Shown piece by piece: positions 63,272 to 64,000 of a stretch of 64,000 nt of DNA. The stretch comes from Levilactobacillus tangyuanensis (GTDB lineage Bacteria > Bacillota > Bacilli > Lactobacillales > Lactobacillaceae): positions 1 to 64,000 of the forward strand of contig NZ_RHOA01000002.1 in assembly GCF_003946545.1 (NCBI RefSeq), given 5' to 3'. Position 1 is the stretch's first letter. The number at the start of each line of letters is the position of its first letter. The notes under the pieces were generated by a model. That model did not search any database, had not been told where the DNA came from, and was given only the letters and a program-made list of their open reading frames with translations. The position numbers and the translations under genes were made by a program.

Positions 63272-64000
63272 TTATTTCTGTCCGCGATCAAGGTTATACA
63301 ACGCTTGGAATCGGGTGTTATCCCGATACAATTCTGCTGGCGACCCTTGCATATCAAAATGGCCGTCCTCGATGAACCGGACTTGGTCGACATGGTCAAT
63401 CCCAGCCAAATGGTGGGTTACCCAGATAATCGTCTTGTCCTTTAGAACCCGAAAAACCGTATCAAGCAGATCTCTTTCCGTAATCGGATCGAGACTCACC
63501 GTTGGCTCATCCAGAATGATAATCGGTGCGTCTTGCAAAAGGATCCGGGCCAACGACAACCGTTGCCGTTCACCACCGGAGAAACGGCTACCCGCCTCAT
63601 GGACCTGCGTGTCCAGGCCCGCCGGCAACCGTTCAATCAACTCATCTAACGCAACGGCCTTTAACGCCGCACGCACCTGGTCATCCGTGGCCGTTAGATT
63701 ACCTAGGCGCACATTGTTCATCACCGTGGTATCGAAAAGATAAGGTTGTTGGTCTAACACCCCAAAGAGTTGCGACCGCTGTTCCTGCAAGTGCTCAATG
63801 CCGACACCATTCAGGCTAATGCTACCGGCATCCGGCGTTTCATCCCCCAGTATTAGCTTCAACAAGGTGCTCTTCCCGGTCCCACTGGGCCCAAGGAGCG
63901 CGAGCTTTTCCCCCGGCTTCAGGCGTAACGACAGGTCATCGATCACCTGTCGCTCGGCGCCAGGATAAGTAAACGCGACGTGATCCACGGTCAGATCCGT
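63272..64000 (-). CDS. cydC: CydC-type ABC exporter ATP-binding domain, C-terminal part (truncated by the window edge)
   Basis: The final 242 residues of a fused membrane/ATPase ABC exporter; the frame continues beyond 64000 (TDLT precedes the GTG at 63988), so the membrane part lies outside. Visible: Walker A LLGPSGTGKST (about 35 from the window edge), Q-loop, signature SRFSGGERQRLSLAR (about 137-151) and Walker B PIIILDEPTVSLDP. CydCD heterodimers export thiols or haem precursors for assembly of cytochrome bd. The Cyd assignment rests on sequence feel plus the quinone neighbours; other exporters are possible. Confidence 0.8.
   Translation of the reverse strand, partial: TDLTVDHVAFTYPGAERQVIDDLSLRLKPGEKLALLGPSGTGKSTLLKLILGDETPDAGSISLNGVGIEHLQEQRSQLFGVLDQQPYLFDTTVMNNVRLGNLTATDDQVRAALKAVALDELIERLPAGLDTQVHEAGSRFSGGERQRLSLARILLQDAPIIILDEPTVSLDPITERDLLDTVFRVLKDKTIIWVTHHLAGIDHVDQVRFIEDGHFDMQGSPAELYRDNTRFQALYNLDRGQK

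Overview
The window looks like chromosome of a lactic acid bacterium of the family Lactobacillaceae, most likely a Levilactobacillus/Lactiplantibacillus-type organism. The evidence is low-GC Gram-positive promoters (TTGACA/TATAAT), strong AGGAGG ribosome sites, CIRCE and CtsR heat-shock operators, lipoteichoic and teichoic acid genes, a WxL surface protein, a gluconate operon (gntP, gntK, short 6-phosphogluconate dehydrogenase), a water-forming-type NADH oxidase and the pcrA-ligA-camS-gatCAB-dagK-rlmD housekeeping block. The genus is inferred from gene content only. I see no prophage, insertion sequence, CRISPR array or defence island; it is mostly core genome with cell-envelope accessory genes.

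Left part (1-20.4 kb): the window opens in the leader and promoter of an rRNA operon that runs leftward out of the window. Next comes a leftward envelope module: LTA synthase with a tiny in-frame downstream ORF, a YkuJ-like protein, an MprF-type flippase-like membrane protein, and the two glycolipid glycosyltransferases that make the LTA anchor. It lies downstream of ptsH-ptsI. A divergent region with CIRCE and CtsR operators separates a 66-residue protein from clpE. Then follow an unknown Pro-rich protein, dipeptidase pepD, NADH oxidase, a WxL/L-type lectin surface protein, prfC and a small membrane protein.

Middle (20.4-47.8 kb): wall teichoic acid genes (a TagF-like polymerase, an orphan TagE-N-terminus-like protein, tagD), an AI-2E-family transporter, ntdP, a serine hydrolase, recX, a flavodoxin, a YihY protein, a NERD-domain protein coupled to UDP-GlcNAc 2-epimerase, a bactoprenol-type glycosyltransferase facing a GH8 glucanase, a universal stress protein, tRNA-Arg(CCU), a DEAD-box helicase, a Gfo/Idh oxidoreductase, and a GH25-like protein that lacks its catalytic acids. 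An RpiR regulator is divergent from gnd-gntK-gntP, with paired operators between them. After an amino-acid permease and a divergent GshA-like ligase come two divergent XRE regulators. The promoter operator of one is duplicated exactly inside the 3' end of its own gene.

Right part (47.8-64 kb): rlmD, dagK, gatB, gatA, gatC, camS, ligA and pcrA read leftward, followed by xpt with a PurK-like protein that has lost its signature motif. The end holds menA and a polyprenyl diphosphate synthase, divergent, beside the C-terminal part of cydC. This points to cytochrome-bd respiration that uses scavenged naphthoquinone precursors and haem (inference).

The most promising oddities are the duplicated XRE operator, the dual CIRCE/CtsR region of clpE, the spacer operator of gnd, the in-frame mini-ORF after ltaS, and three enzyme-family members with eroded active sites (GshA-like, PurK-like, GH25-like).
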